Source: Macrothele yani (lineage: Eukaryota; Arthropoda; Arachnida; Araneae; Macrothelidae). Taken from it: DNA of 64,000 nucleotides. Positions within the stretch are counted from its first letter, which is position 1, and each line of letters starts with the position of its first letter. The stretch covers positions 78,591,127 through 78,655,126 of the forward strand of contig CM077023.1 of the NCBI GenBank assembly GCA_039090855.1, in the 5' to 3' direction. Position numbers and translations under genes: made by a program. Positions 32,147 through 42,815 of this stretch are shown piece after piece. Under the pieces are notes generated by a model. The model worked only from the letters and a program-made list of their open reading frames with translations. It did no database searches and had not been told where the DNA came from.

Positions 32147-34394
32147 GGGACGACAAGTGAAATTGATTTTATTATGTGTAACAAAAAATTCGTCATAGAA
32201 GACTGCAGTGTGCTAAACAAGTTCAACACAGGTAGTGACCATAGATTGGTGAGATGTAAGATGCACCTCAACACTAAACTTGAACGTGGCAAGCTCATAA
32301 GACAAACAAAATCTATTGACATAACCAACCTTAAAAAACACCATAATACCTTCAAGTTGGAACTGAAGAATAGGTTCTCTGCTTTAGAAGGCCTAACATC
32401 GGAAGAAGTGGACATCTCTGAAGTTAACAGAAAAGTAACCAAAGCTCTTATGGAAACAGCAACAAAATTAGCTGGGTCTAAGAACAAGTTGCATGTAAAT
32501 AAATTATCAGGAAAAACGAAAATGTTGATGCAAAAAGAAGAGAGATGAGGACAACTAAAGAAGATGTGACTTCCAAAGTGGAATATATAGAGCTATGCAA
32601 GACAGTACGAAAAAGTATCACTGAAGACGTAAGAAAATTCAACTGTGAACTAGTGAGGAAAGCAATTGAAAACAACCAAAGCCTAAAGATAGCAATGGGA
32701 CATCTCAGTAAGGGAAGAAAACAGATTATGGCACTGAGAAAAGAAGATGGTTCTGTAACAAGAAATAGAGGCGAAATTTTGACAAGAGTGAAAGATTTCT
32801 ACTCCAAATTATATGAAAGGGATGATACATGCACTCCAGACATCATGAAAGATACCAGTACCAGAGTTCCTCCAGTCCTTCCAGCAGAAGTTGCACATGC
32901 AATCAAGAACATGAAGCGGGGAAAAGCTCCAGGAGAAGATGGAATTACTGTAGACATCATACAAGAAGCAAGTGGAGAAATCGAAACAGTACTCGCCCAA
33001 ATTTTCACTCGATGCCTTAATGAAGGAAAGATTCCTGAGGATTGGAACACCGCTACAATGATCCTGCTACATAAGAAAGGTGACATTGAGGATCTCGGAA
33101 ACTACAGACCTATCAGCCTCCTATCAGTAGTTTATAAAATCTTCACTAAAGTTCTTTCACACCGCTTGAAGGTAACACTGGACATGGCTCAACCGAGAGA
33201 ACAAGCTGGATTCAGGAGTGGCTACAGCACAATAGATCATATCCATGTGCTGAGAGAACTAATTGAAAGAGCGAGGGAATATGAACTTCCATTGTGCATG
33301 GCTTTTATCGATTATGAAAAAGCCTTTGATTCGGTGAAACCATCAGCAGTTACAATGGCTCTGAAAACCTGCGGTATTGAAGATGCATACATTACTATTA
33401 TCAATAACATCTATGAAAATGCAAGTGCAAAGATTAGGCTGTTTGAAAATACAACACACATAAAAATTGGAAAGGGAGTGAGACAAGGTGACACCATATC
33501 TCCGAAGCTCTTTAATGCCACATTGGAGGGTGTTTTTCAGTCACTGAGCTGGGAAAACAAGGGGATAAAGATTAATGGAGATTATCTAACCCACCTTCGT
33601 TTTGCTGATGACGTAGTCATTTTTGCAACTAGCCCATCAGAGCTGCAGAGTATGATCCAGGAACTTGCTGACAAGAGTAAAGAAGTGGGATTAAAAATGA
33701 ACTTTCAGAAGACAAAAGTGATGTTCAATGCTTTTACAAGAAATGAAGATTTATCGATTGATGGAGAAAAGCTGGAGATAACAGACACGTACATTTATCT
33801 TGGACAGCAGATATCAAGTGAGGGTCACATTGATGAAGAAATTAATCGGCGCACAAAACTTGCCTGGAGAGCTTTTGGAAGAAACAGCATAATTTTCAAG
33901 AGCAATATGCCATTATGTCTTAAAAGAAAAGTGTTTGATCAATGCATCCTTCCAGTGCTTACGTATGGTGCAGAGACGTGGACCTTAACTAAAAGAGACA
34001 TACAAAGGCTGCAGACAACTCAAAGAAGCATGGAGAGGTGCATACTTGGTGTAACCAGGAGAGATAAGAGGAGGAACTCGTGGATCCGAAAAATGACAAG
34101 AGTGGAAGACATCATGATCAGAGTCAAATCCCTGAAATGGCAATGGGCTGGACATACTGCCAGAAGGACAGATCATCGATGGACAGCCGAAATTTTAGAT
34201 TGGATTCCAAGGGACAGGAAAAGACCCAGAAGAAGACCACATGGGAGAGGTGGATGAAATTCGAAAGTATGCAGGGGTGACATGGAGGAGACTGGCACAA
34301 GACAGACCGTTGTGGAGGAAACTTGGGAGACCTTCGTCCAGCAGTGGATTGATAATGGTTGACAATGATGATGATGGTGATGATGATATATACA
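32147..34394 (+). mobile_element. RTE LINE, copy B, 5' truncated
   Basis: It starts abruptly within the endonuclease region (GGGACGACAAGTGAAATTG, matching 35344 in copy C) and ends with TTGACAATGATGATGATGGTGATGATG at the usual 3' end. It lacks the first ~950 bp, a normal outcome of incomplete reverse transcription. Copy C begins directly behind its tail in the same direction. Sequence identity to A and C is very high by eye. Confidence 0.95.
32174..34257 (+). pseudogene. RTE protein copy B: open 570-codon RT region
   Basis: A short upstream ORF (32174-32548) carries the end of the endonuclease (GSDHRLVRCKM) and stops at LMQKEER after a one-base loss in an A run. The next ORF, 32545-34257, is open for 570 codons and holds the full RT domain: IKNMKRGKAPGEDGITVD (~121-138), NYRPISLLSVVYKIF (~186-200), D256 in FIDYEKAFDSV, GVRQGDTISPKLFN (~311-324), D355 and D356 in FADDVVIFA, and the C-terminal zinc-like/WAGHTARR region. 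It runs out of frame at HGRGG, ~45 codons before the normal end. All RT catalytic aspartates are present. Without a full endonuclease it cannot act alone. Confidence 0.93.
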
Positions 34395-34490
34395 GGGATG
34401 TAAGGTCAGGTGATGCGTAACATCACAGCCTCTCCTTGACAAATGTCAACCCCGCCTTCTCGTGGTGCATCCTGTTCCCACTAAAGGGGC
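34395..34490 (+). ncRNA. Candidate HDV-like ribozyme at RTE copy C 5' end
   Basis: GGGATGT at 34395-34401 pairs with GCATCCT at 34467-34473 (P1, seven base pairs including end wobbles). CCGCCTTCTCGTGG at 34452-34465 sits in the P3/L3 position and CCC-ACTAAA-GGG at 34477-34488 in the P4 position. An internal hairpin (GTGATG...CATCAC, 34410-34426) occupies the P1-P2 junction. The cleavage site would be exactly the 5' end of the element. P2 (GTCAG with CTGAC) is short and the catalytic C is not certain. Confidence 0.42.
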
Positions 34491-34603
34491 TCTGACGACC
34501 GCCAATAGCGGTATAACTATACCATCGGGATCAGAGGAAATGCTATCCCACACTCACCAACCCGCTTGGCCAGCGTGGTGAGTTATGGCCAAACACCTCC
34601 AAA

Positions 34604-35746
34604 ATGACTCTACAACTTAAATCTTGGCCCTCACTCTCCGGCAGCTGGAATGTACCTGGCCAAGGCAGCGGCCAGTGCGACATGAAGGCAGAGGGTGCTA
34701 AGAATCCCCGGAGGACCGGACTAGGCTGCCATTTGATGCTGACCTTGGCTGCCTATAACGGACGCTCCCTATCTTCTGATTCAAGGCTTCTTGAATTGGA
34801 AGAGGAACTACAAAGGATCAAATGGGACATCGTCGGGCTAAGTGAGGTAAGGAGAAAAGGAGAAGATCTCATTGAACTGAAAAGTGGACATCTCTTCTAT
34901 TATCGTGGGACAGATACTGGCAGAACTAGTGGTGTTGGATTTATAATAAACAAGAAACTGAAGGATAAAGTGGTAGAAGTTGAAAGTTCCTCTGACAGAG
35001 CTGCACGACTCGTTATCCAACTATCGAGAAGATACCAGGCTCAGATTATTCAAACTTATGCACCCACCACAAGTCATCCTGAAGAAGAAATTGAAGAATT
35101 TTATGAGGAAATTCGTCATCTAAATAATAAAGGTAGGCAGCACTTGAAGATAATTATGGGAAATTTCAATGCAAAAATAGGGCAACGGCAACAGAATGAA
35201 ACTTCAGTAGGTAAATTCGGTCACGGCAACAGAAACCAGCGTGGAAATACTCTCGTTGAGTTTGCAGAGGCAGAAGGATTTTTCATCTTGAATTCCTTTT
35301 TCAAGAAAAAGCCACACAGGAAATGGACATGGAGACATCCAATTGGGACGACAAGTGAAATTGATTTTATTATGTGTAACAAAAAATTCGTCATCGAAGA
35401 CTGCAGTGTGCTGAACAAGTTCAACACAGGTAGTGACCATAGATTGGTGAGATGTAAGATGCACCTCAACACTAAACTGGAACGTGGCAAGCTCATAAGA
35501 CAAACAAAATGTATTGACATAACCAACCTTAAAAAACACCATAATACTTTCAAGTTGGAACTGAAGAACAGATTCTCTGCTTTAGAAGGCCTAACATCGG
35601 AAGAAGTGGATATTTCGGAAGTTAACAGAAAAGTAACCAAAGCTCTAATGGAAACAGCAACAAAATTAGCTGGGTCTAAGAACAAGTTGCATGTGAACAA
35701 ATTATCAGGAAAAACCGAAATGTTGATGCAAAAAGAAGAGAGATGA
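34604..35746 (+). CDS. RTE endonuclease ORF, copy C (380 codons, open)
   Basis: An uninterrupted ORF from ATG 34604 with a complete endonuclease domain. The N in AYNGRS, E in GLSEVRRKGED, MGNFNAKIG, TWRHPIGTTSEIDFIM and GSDHRLVRC are all in place. The first D of the usual GDFNA is N here (MGNFNA), a likely active-site change. It ends at LMQKEER through the same frameshift as copy B; in copies A and E the frame continues as QKRREMRTTKE. In the parent element this domain nicks target DNA to prime reverse transcription. Confidence 0.88.
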   Translation: MTLQLKSWPSLSGSWNVPGQGSGQCDMKAEGAKNPRRTGLGCHLMLTLAAYNGRSLSSDSRLLELEEELQRIKWDIVGLSEVRRKGEDLIELKSGHLFYYRGTDTGRTSGVGFIINKKLKDKVVEVESSSDRAARLVIQLSRRYQAQIIQTYAPTTSHPEEEIEEFYEEIRHLNNKGRQHLKIIMGNFNAKIGQRQQNETSVGKFGHGNRNQRGNTLVEFAEAEGFFILNSFFKKKPHRKWTWRHPIGTTSEIDFIMCNKKFVIEDCSVLNKFNTGSDHRLVRCKMHLNTKLERGKLIRQTKCIDITNLKKHHNTFKLELKNRFSALEGLTSEEVDISEVNRKVTKALMETATKLAGSKNKLHVNKLSGKTEMLMQKEER

Positions 35747-37556
35747 GGACAACTAAAGAAGATGTGACTTCCAAAGTGGAATATATAGAGCTATGCAAGA
35801 CAACACGAAAAAAGTATCACTGAAGACGTAAGGAAATTCAACTGTGAGCTAGTGAGGAAAGCAATTGAAAACAACCAAAGCCTAAAGATAGCAAAGGGAC
35901 ATCTCAGTAAGGGAAGAAAACAGATTATGGCTCTGAGAAAAGAAGATGGTTCTATAACAAGAAATAGAGGCGAAATTTTGACAAGAGTGAAAGATTTCTA
36001 CTCCAAATTATATGAAAGGGATGATACATGTACTCCAGACATCATGAAAGGTACCAGAGTTCTTCCAGTCCTCCCAGCAGAAGTTGCTCATGCAATCAAG
36101 AACATGAAGCGGGGAAAGCTCCAGGAGAAGATGGAATTACTATAGACATCATACAAGAAGCAAGTGGAGAAATCGAAACAGTACTCGCCCAAATTTTCAC
36201 TAGATGCCTTAATGAAGGGAAGATTCCTGAGGATTGGAACAATGCTACAATGATCCTGCTACATAAAAAAGGTGACATTGAGGATCTCAGGAACTACAGA
36301 CCTATCAGCCTCCTATCAGTGGTTTATAAAATCTTCACTAAAGTTCTTTCACACCGCTTGAAGGTAACACTGGACATGGCTCAACCGAGAGAACAAGCTG
36401 GATTCAGGAGTGGCTACAGCACAATAGATCATATCCACGTACTGAGAGAACTAATTGAAAGAGCGAGGGAATATGAACTTCCATTGTGCATGGCTTTTAT
36501 CGATTATGAAAAAGCCTTTGATTCGGTGAAACCATCAGCAGTTACCACGGCTCTGAAATCCTGCGGTATTGAAGATGCATACATTAATATTATTAATAAC
36601 ATCTATGAAAATGCAAGTGCAAAGATTCGGCTGTTTGAAAATACAACACACATAAAAATTGGAAAGGGAGTGAGACAACTTCACACCATATCTCCGAAGC
36701 TCTTTAATGCCACATTGGAAAATGTCTTTCAATCACTGAACTGGGAAAACAAAGGGATAAAAATTAATGGAGATTATCTAACCCACCTTCGTTTTGCTGA
36801 TGACGTAGTCATTTTTGCAACTACCCCATCAGAGCTGCAGAGTATGATCCAGGAACTTGCTGACAAGAGTAAAGAAGTGGGATTAAAAATGAACTTTCAG
36901 AAGACAAAAGTGATGTTCAATGCTTTTACAAGAAATGAAGATTTATCGATTGATGGAGAAAACTGGAGATAACAGATACGTATGTTTATCTTGGACAGCA
37001 GATATCAAATGAGGGTCACATTGATGAAGAAATTAATCGGCGTACAAAACTTGCCTGGAGAGCTTTTGGAAGAAACAGCATAATTTTCAAGAGCAATATG
37101 CCATTATGTCTTAAAAGAAAAGTGTTTGATCAATGCATCCTTCCAGTGCTTACGTATGGTGCAGAGACGTGGACCTTAACTAAAAGAGACATACAAAGGC
37201 TGCAGACAACTCAAAGAAGCATGGAGAGGTGCATGCTTGGTATAACCAGGAGAGATAAGAAGAGGAACTCGTGGATCCGAAAAATGACGAGAGTGGAAGA
37301 CATCATTATCAGAGTGAAATCCCTGAAATGGCAATGGGCTGGACATACTGCCAGAAGGACAGACCATAGATGGACAGCCGAAATTTTAGATTGGATTCCA
37401 AGGGACAGGAAAAGACCCAGAAAAAGACCTCATGGCAGATGGGTGGATGAAATTCGTAAATATGCGGGAGTGACATGGAGGAGACTGGCACAAGACAGAC
37501 CGTTGTGGAGGAAACTTGGGGAGACCTTCGTCCAGCAGTGGATTGATAATGGTTGA
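35747..37556 (+). pseudogene. RTE reverse-transcriptase part, copy C, frameshifted
   Basis: The RT half continues in pieces. 35852-36145 covers the linker (IENNQSLKIAKGHLSKGRKQ). 36028-36972 covers RT motifs (KAPGEDGITIDII, NYRPISLLSVVYK, FIDYEKAFDSV, FADDVVIFATTP) to DGENWR. 37098-37556 covers MPLCLKRKVFDQCILPVLTY to FVQQWIDNG at the true stop. GVRQGDTIS has become GVRQLHTIS, altering a conserved RT motif. Frameshifts lie near 35812, 36115 and 36960. Confidence 0.93.
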
Positions 37557-37594
37557 CAATGATGATGATGATGATATACACACACACACACATA

Positions 37595-38532
37595 CGGGGT
37601 GATTCAGCTAAGCGTTTACAAACTTCTCGGAGGGGTAGGTTTGACAAAGACAAATCGGAAGCACATACATAGCAATGTTTATAGCAGGGTTGGAAACGAC
37701 ATAGCAGGGTTGGAAACGACATTCATGTGCTAGTGTACAGAGAAGACGAGAAATGAAAGAGCAGCACGTAAGAGAATAAAATGCTTTTTATTACTAACAA
37801 GACATTTGCGAAATGCATTGAGGTTACAGAAGATGTTCAAAGTTGCGACCATGCGATGTAACACACGCTTGAAGTCGTCGGCGCATGGAATTACGTACGT
37901 TTTGGACATCCTAAGAAGCTACAGAGATGCGTGCTGCAAGGTCCTCATCACTTTCAATGGGAGTGTCGTACACCAGCCCTTTGATGTAACCCCAGAAGAA
38001 GTAATCAAGGCATGTTAAGTCCGGCGATCTTTCAGGCCAATAAACGGGACCATCACGCTCTATCCACTGTTGTCCAAATGTCATGTTTAAGTGATGACGA
38101 ACGTCATAACTGGAATGAGCGGGGGCCCCGTCGTGCTGGAACCACATTGCATGGCGCAGCGACTGTTGTTCGTTCAATAGCTCTGGCAAGAAGTCCTCCA
38201 GAATTATCCGGTAACTCCTTCCGTCCAGACGAGGAGGCATGAGGTATGGGCCAATGCCGGCCCAAACATTAACAGGAAAACAGTACGCTGCTCCGTATGC
38301 GAGGTGCATATCAGCCATTTCCGCGTCCGTGAACTCAGCCATCCTACCACCTCTGCGGGCGGTTTACAAAAGACGGTATCCTGAAAGAACGTATGAGCAG
38401 TCTCGCGGCCGAACAACGCCATCTACCACTTGAAGATGGCTTTTCCGACCCCGCATTGCTATGTGATCCCGATTTGTCTTTGCACAACCTACCCCTCCCA
38501 GAAGTTTGTACACGCTTATCTGAATCACCCTG
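37595..38532 (-). mobile_element. Internally deleted Tc1-mariner-like element with ~65-bp inverted repeats
   Basis: The left end CGGGGTGATTCAGCTAAGCG.. and the right end (reverse complement) CAGGGTGATTCAGATAAGCG.. match over about 65 bp, far longer than the other elements here. TA flanks both sides. The element is 938 bp. A perfect 20-bp tandem duplication (ATAGCAGGGTTGGAAACGAC, 37681-37720) lies inside the left end. It landed in the (CA)n tail of RTE C. Confidence 0.92.
37911..38342 (-). pseudogene. DDE transposase missing its middle
   Basis: The 143-codon ORF starts with an N-terminal motif (MAEFTDAEMADMHLAYGAA) and jumps directly to a catalytic-domain segment (FPVNVWAGIGPYLMPPRLDG). It then reads MWFQHDGAPAHSSYDVRHHL (acidic motif) and WPERSPDLTCLDYFFWGYIK (last acidic motif), and ends in EDLAARISVAS. 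The C-terminal RRRLQACVTSHGRNFEHL-like sequence continues out of frame toward 37815. Full enzymes of this group are ~330-350 residues, so the DNA-binding half and the first acidic motif were lost in one internal deletion. Such derivatives are usually moved by an intact relative; the remnant at 5691-6420 shows the family was present. Confidence 0.83.
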
Positions 38533-38603
38533 TATATATTAGTAGGATCCTAAAGTTCTCTGACTGCGCCTGTACGACAAAGTACGTGTATCGTGTACCC
38601 ACG

Positions 38604-38609
<6 letters not shown>

Positions 38610-38639
<30 letters not shown>

Positions 38640-38845
38640 ATTGGAGGTTTAACGACCACCGTGAGCAACTAAATGGGCTATAAGCAGTCGCCCGTCCCTA
38701 ATTTAGGGTCACTGGTTCCAGGGAAGGGAGAGAGCCAGTGCCGTAAGACAAACACAACATCCATGCCTCACCGGGATTCGAACCCGGACCCCTTTCGGAC
38801 GAATAATCAGAGGCCATCGCTTAGACCACTGCGCCACTGGGGCGG
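38610..38845 (-). repeat. SINE-1, complete and young
   Basis: T run of ~29 (poly(A) of the minus-strand SINE), GATTGGAGGTTTAACGACCA, full body, perfect box B (GGTTCGAATCC on the minus strand) and head TGGCGCAGTGG. CCCACGGGGAT (38599-38609) and CCCACGGTGAT (38846-38856) form the target duplication with one difference. The long tail and near-consensus sequence indicate recent insertion. Confidence 0.93.
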
Positions 38846-38959
38846 CCCACGGTGATCATTGGATTACGTTGCAACATTATCCCCTCTCACAGGGAAATTG
38901 GGGTTGTCCGCCTACGTTACGCGGTAGCTGCGGCACATCCGGGTATTGTGAGCAACTTG

Positions 38960-39978
38960 CGCAGTGTTTGGCGATTGATGAAAAATGGCATTTTTTGAGA
39001 AGCGCTTTAACATTAAATTTTGTCTTCGTTTGGGCAAAAGTCCAACAGAAACTTACGAGATGTTGAAGCAAGTGTTTGGCAAAAACACCCTGTCGCGGTC
39101 AAAAACTTAGATTGGCACAGACGCCTCTGAGAAGGCAGACAGGAGGTCAAACACTACGAACGAAGCAGGCGGGCAGTGATAGCTCGCACGGGTTAAAAAA
39201 TTTCGAAGGTTACGGTCATCGTACGCGCCAACAGACGATTGAGCAAATAGCAGAGGATGCTGGGATATCGGAGACTACGTGTCAACGGATACTAAGAGAT
39301 GGTCCGAAGATGCACCAGGTGTGTCAACACATCGTCTCACGCATGTTAACTGAATATCAGTTTGACCATACGGATAGAAATGGCGGGAGATCTGGTAACC
39401 GCCGCCGACCAAGACCCACAAATTAGAAGAATCATAAAGAGGGATGAAAAATAATGCCTCCTTTTCGACCCACAGACTAAGCGGGCACCAGCTACGTGGA
39501 AATCGCCATCGTCTTCACTCAAGCAAAAATTCCGCGAGATCGCAGCATAGGCAAAATCATGCTAGAGGTTTCCTTCGACATCCACGTTATTTTTCATCTT
39601 GAAATTATCTCTGAAGGACACACTGTCAACAAGGAGCTATACCTGGACTTCATGTGATGTCTACGTGAATCGATTCACAAGAAGAGGCCTGAACTGTGAG
39701 GCGATCAATCGTGGGTGCTGCTGCACGACAATGCACCGGCACACAGGTCACTCCTCGATCGTGAGTTTCTCGCCAGAACAAGAACTGTTGCCTTCCCACA
39801 CCCACCGTACTCACCCCCCTGCGACTTCCATCTCTTCCCTAAGCTGACAAGTCGACTTCAGGCTCGTCGGTTTTGGAGCGCAGAAGTAGTGAAAAACGCA
39901 TCGCTCGTTGCCCGGAAGGACATTGCAAATAATTGGTTCCAAAAGTGCTTCGACAAACTCTACAGCCGCTGGCAGTAG
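38960..39978 (+). pseudogene. mariner transposase, third family
   Basis: The N-terminal ~50 residues read NIKFCLRLGKSPTETYEMLK (near 39010) and QVFGKNTLSRSKT. The ORF 39076-39426 shows IEQIAEDAGISETTCQRILR (helix-turn-helix), the following MHQVCQHIVSRMLTEYQFDH, and then frame loss. The first catalytic motif is RDEK-stop-CLLFDPQTKR near 39445. The second and third are together in ORF 39715-39978: MLLHDNAPAHRSLLDREFLA and PHPPYSPPCDFHLFPKLTSR, with PPCD where APCD is usual. It ends NWFQKCFDKLYSRWQ. It is distinct from the mariners at 184 and 1481. Confidence 0.85.
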
Positions 39979-40453
39979 TGTGTTGTTGCCAGAAGGTCTT
40001 ACTTTGAAGGAGAGTGTGCTTCAGCTTTGTAACTATCTACGGAGTTACGGACCCAGTCCGGAAACTTTTGGTTCCTACCTCGTATATATAATTATATTTC
40101 TTTAAAGAGTGAAATTGGCGGCTGCTGCCTTCGGTCCTTCTCATGGTGGTGAACGGCGAGATCATCATCAAACGGAGGGACTAATTGAACGATATTCCAT
40201 AAAATAGGAGGGTCACTCTTTGCAAATTGCATAAGAGCAAATAAAGAGAATTACACAGGTTAATATTACTCGAAATATTTTGTTTAATCCTAACAACCGT
40301 CCCCGTCCTCCCAACTTTTGATAAACGTCTACGTCCATGGATAACGTTATTTTCTGCGTCATTTTACTCGAAGTTCCAAATTTGAAACGAACCTCATGGC
40401 AGATTCACAGCGAATTATTTTAATAATAAATGAATCTGTGAAAACACCAGTTT
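39979..40453. other. No gene seen
   Basis: Flank of the mariner, with no recognised repeat or ORF. TIR for the mariner was not identified here. Confidence 0.45.
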
Positions 40454-40525
40454 GTCCGCGACGAGCATCGAAACAGTGTTCCCTCACTCCGGAGTAAGTC
40501 GGTCTCCTAACTGAGCTACGCGGAC
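40454..40525 (-). repeat. tRNA-like sequence (pseudo-tRNA or SINE head)
   Basis: On the minus strand 72 bases begin GTCCGCG and end CGCGGAC, a perfect seven-base acceptor stem. TAGCTCAGTTAGG follows as a D-arm. CTTAC-GTGAG forms an anticodon-like stem with a six-base loop, one short. The T-arm (TGTTTCGATGCTC) is degraded. A true tRNA would need a seven-base anticodon loop and a paired T-stem, so I call it tRNA-derived, not functional. Confidence 0.5.
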
Positions 40526-42324
40526 AGAATGTTTTGCTGCAGATTTGTCGTCTTGACACATGTTTTCACCTCTGTAGTACGTCACAAATCATTCGTACAG
40601 TAACTCTTGTTCAGCATATATCCTCTAAATTCTGCAGTGTTGGAGATAACAAATATAAACGCGTACTTCAGCAAATTGCTTAGGTGCTTCAACAAAACTG
40701 TATGACATTTCCGTATAATAAATCAACTGTATTATTCTAGTAGATATATTGAGGAATAGAGGGAAATTCCATAGAGTAAAACGATCCAGCTGTATGATGG
40801 TGAGCTGTTATGAAAAAAAAAAAAGTTAAAGATATCTATGAATGCACAAAAAAACTCCAAACATGCCATGCAAAAATGAAAGTTTCACAGAGAGAAAATG
40901 AGTATAATCACTATGCACAGATCTCGAAGCTGAGTGAAAACACCTTCAAAGTGTCTACAATGTATTTTCAACTAGAAAACCGAATTCTTCGCACTCATCC
41001 TAAGCTGAAGTACATTCATTCTATTATAAACTTCAGCCCTTTTTTCTGAATTTGACAAAACTTTCACGGATATTTGCTCTCTTCGGGACCTTGCTTTTTG
41101 TTTGAAAAAAGTTCGGCCTTTAATTTAAAAGAAAAAAATGAGAACACCTAAGAGTATTTAAAAAAAAATCCTATTAAGCAGTTGATCGAATAGTTTATTA
41201 TTCTGCGTAGTTTTAGACAACAATATTTTTTTTTATTTCTGTCGAACTAAATATCTGAGTTTGATTTGTAACATATTGAAAAATGCTTTATATCAAGTGT
41301 GTCGTATGGTAAAATCTGTTATGAGCGATTTACATTTCTGATTAATTTTGAGTTAAAGTATATGGCAGTACCAAACTGCATTTCTCAGTTGTTTCGGTAG
41401 TTATATAGGTGAGGATCTTAGTGTTCGTTTACCTGTTTAATCCAAGCTATAAATATCTTCAGTTGGGCATTGTAAAAATGCGGTTTGGAACTGGGCAATG
41501 CACACTGAAAACACTATGAAACATACTGCCCGAGAAATTTTATAGGAAAGTTGAGACTCCATTTGAAATAACACCCTTTCCTACAATCGATGAAAGCTAA
41601 ACTCAATCATATTTTCATTTACATATGTGCTATGCAATTAAACCATATCAAATATCAGCCATGAGTATTGAATAATAAACTAACTTCCACAATTTCCTAG
41701 TTTCAGTTTTTTTTATTGTTTTCTCATTTACATGTATTATGCGGTGGCGATCATTGATTGCATTCTGTTTTTAATTAATCTTTGAGAATGGAAATGATGA
41801 CCTGCAGGTTCACAAGCTTGGATTCTGCTTGAAACAGGCCCACTAAGTTATCGTTAACGGTAGGATTTAAGTGTTGTTATATGCTGCTCCCAAGTGTAGC
41901 TTTTGAAAAGTTGCCTATGCTTATTTGAAAGCATATACAGTTAAATGTTCTTCAGGCAAATAATATTTACTAAAAAAATGTTTAAATTGACCGCTGGTGA
42001 CGACGATTTCATTTCGAATGCTAGGTTTCTTATTTATGCTCCCAGAATTTTTAAACTTCTGCAGTCCACGGCAGCAATTGTGAAGCTTTAGGGAGCGAGG
42101 ATGCTTATGATTTACTTCCCTAGTTCAAACGCCATCGTTTCGTAAACAAGCGGAAAGGCTGGCAAAGTATGACGTCGAAAACTAGCCGAAGGAACTTACT
42201 TCGTTTAAGAGAACGGAAGACTAATAGTTCCAACTTCAAACTTTCAATAAAAAAAAATCATTCTTATCGCACAATAAATCCAAAAGTGGAAATAGTGGAA
42301 TATTATAATTATATTGATAAGGCA
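40526..42324. other. AT-rich, no gene seen
   Basis: About 1.8 kb of unique-looking AT-rich DNA. A lysine-rich 79-codon ORF (40810-41049) has no recognisable domain and begins in an A run, so it is not called. Confidence 0.5.
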
Positions 42325-42815
42325 TATGCCATTGTGTCTTAAAAGAAAAGTGCTTACATACGGAGCAGAGACGTGGACTTCCAGTGCTTACATCCTTCCA
42401 GTGCTTACATACGGAGCAGAGACGTGGACTTTAGCTGAAAAAGACAAACACGGCAGAAAACCGAGAGTTGCATGGAGAGATGCATGCTTGGTGTAACCAG
42501 GAAAGATAAGAAGAGGAACTCGTAGATCAGGAAAATTACTAAAGCAAAATACATCACGATTAGAGTGCATTCTGTGAATTGGCAATGGGCTGGGCATACT
42601 GCCAGAAGAACGGACCACCGATGGACAACCGAAATTTTAGACTGGATGACAAGTGGCTGAAAAAGACACAGGAAAAGACCAAGACCACGTGGAAGATGGG
42701 TGGATGAAATTCGAAAGCACACCGTAATGACATGGAAGAGACTGGCTTAAGGCAGATCTTTGTGGAAGAAACTTGGAGAGACTTTCATCCAGCAGTGGAT
42801 TGAAAATAGTTGATA
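42325..42815 (+). pseudogene. RTE LINE, 3' fragment with internal duplication
   Basis: It begins at MPLCLKRKVL (near 42328) and ends with TTTCATCCAGCAGTGGATTG, just before the 3' end of the element. The segment CTTCCAGTGCTTACATACGG..AGACGTGGACT is present twice (42352-42430), duplicating VLTYGAETWT in the ORF 42314-42496. The rest is frameshifted and diverged (about the same age as 9271-9936). Confidence 0.88.

Larger units (their letters stand above)
34395..37577 (+). mobile_element. RTE LINE, copy C, full length
   Basis: Full-length RTE in tandem with copy B. The 5' end GGGATGTAAGGTCAGG lies within 10 bp of copy B's tail, and the 3' end (37553 on) is GGTTGACAATGATGATGATG then a short (CA)n run. 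The ~209-bp 5' UTR is preserved. It shares the MQKEER frameshift with copy B, so the two come from the same subfamily or were duplicated together. Confidence 0.95.

Noticed and set aside
40810..41049. 79-codon lysine-rich ORF
   Set aside because: It starts in an A run in AT-rich DNA, with no domain and no supporting signals.
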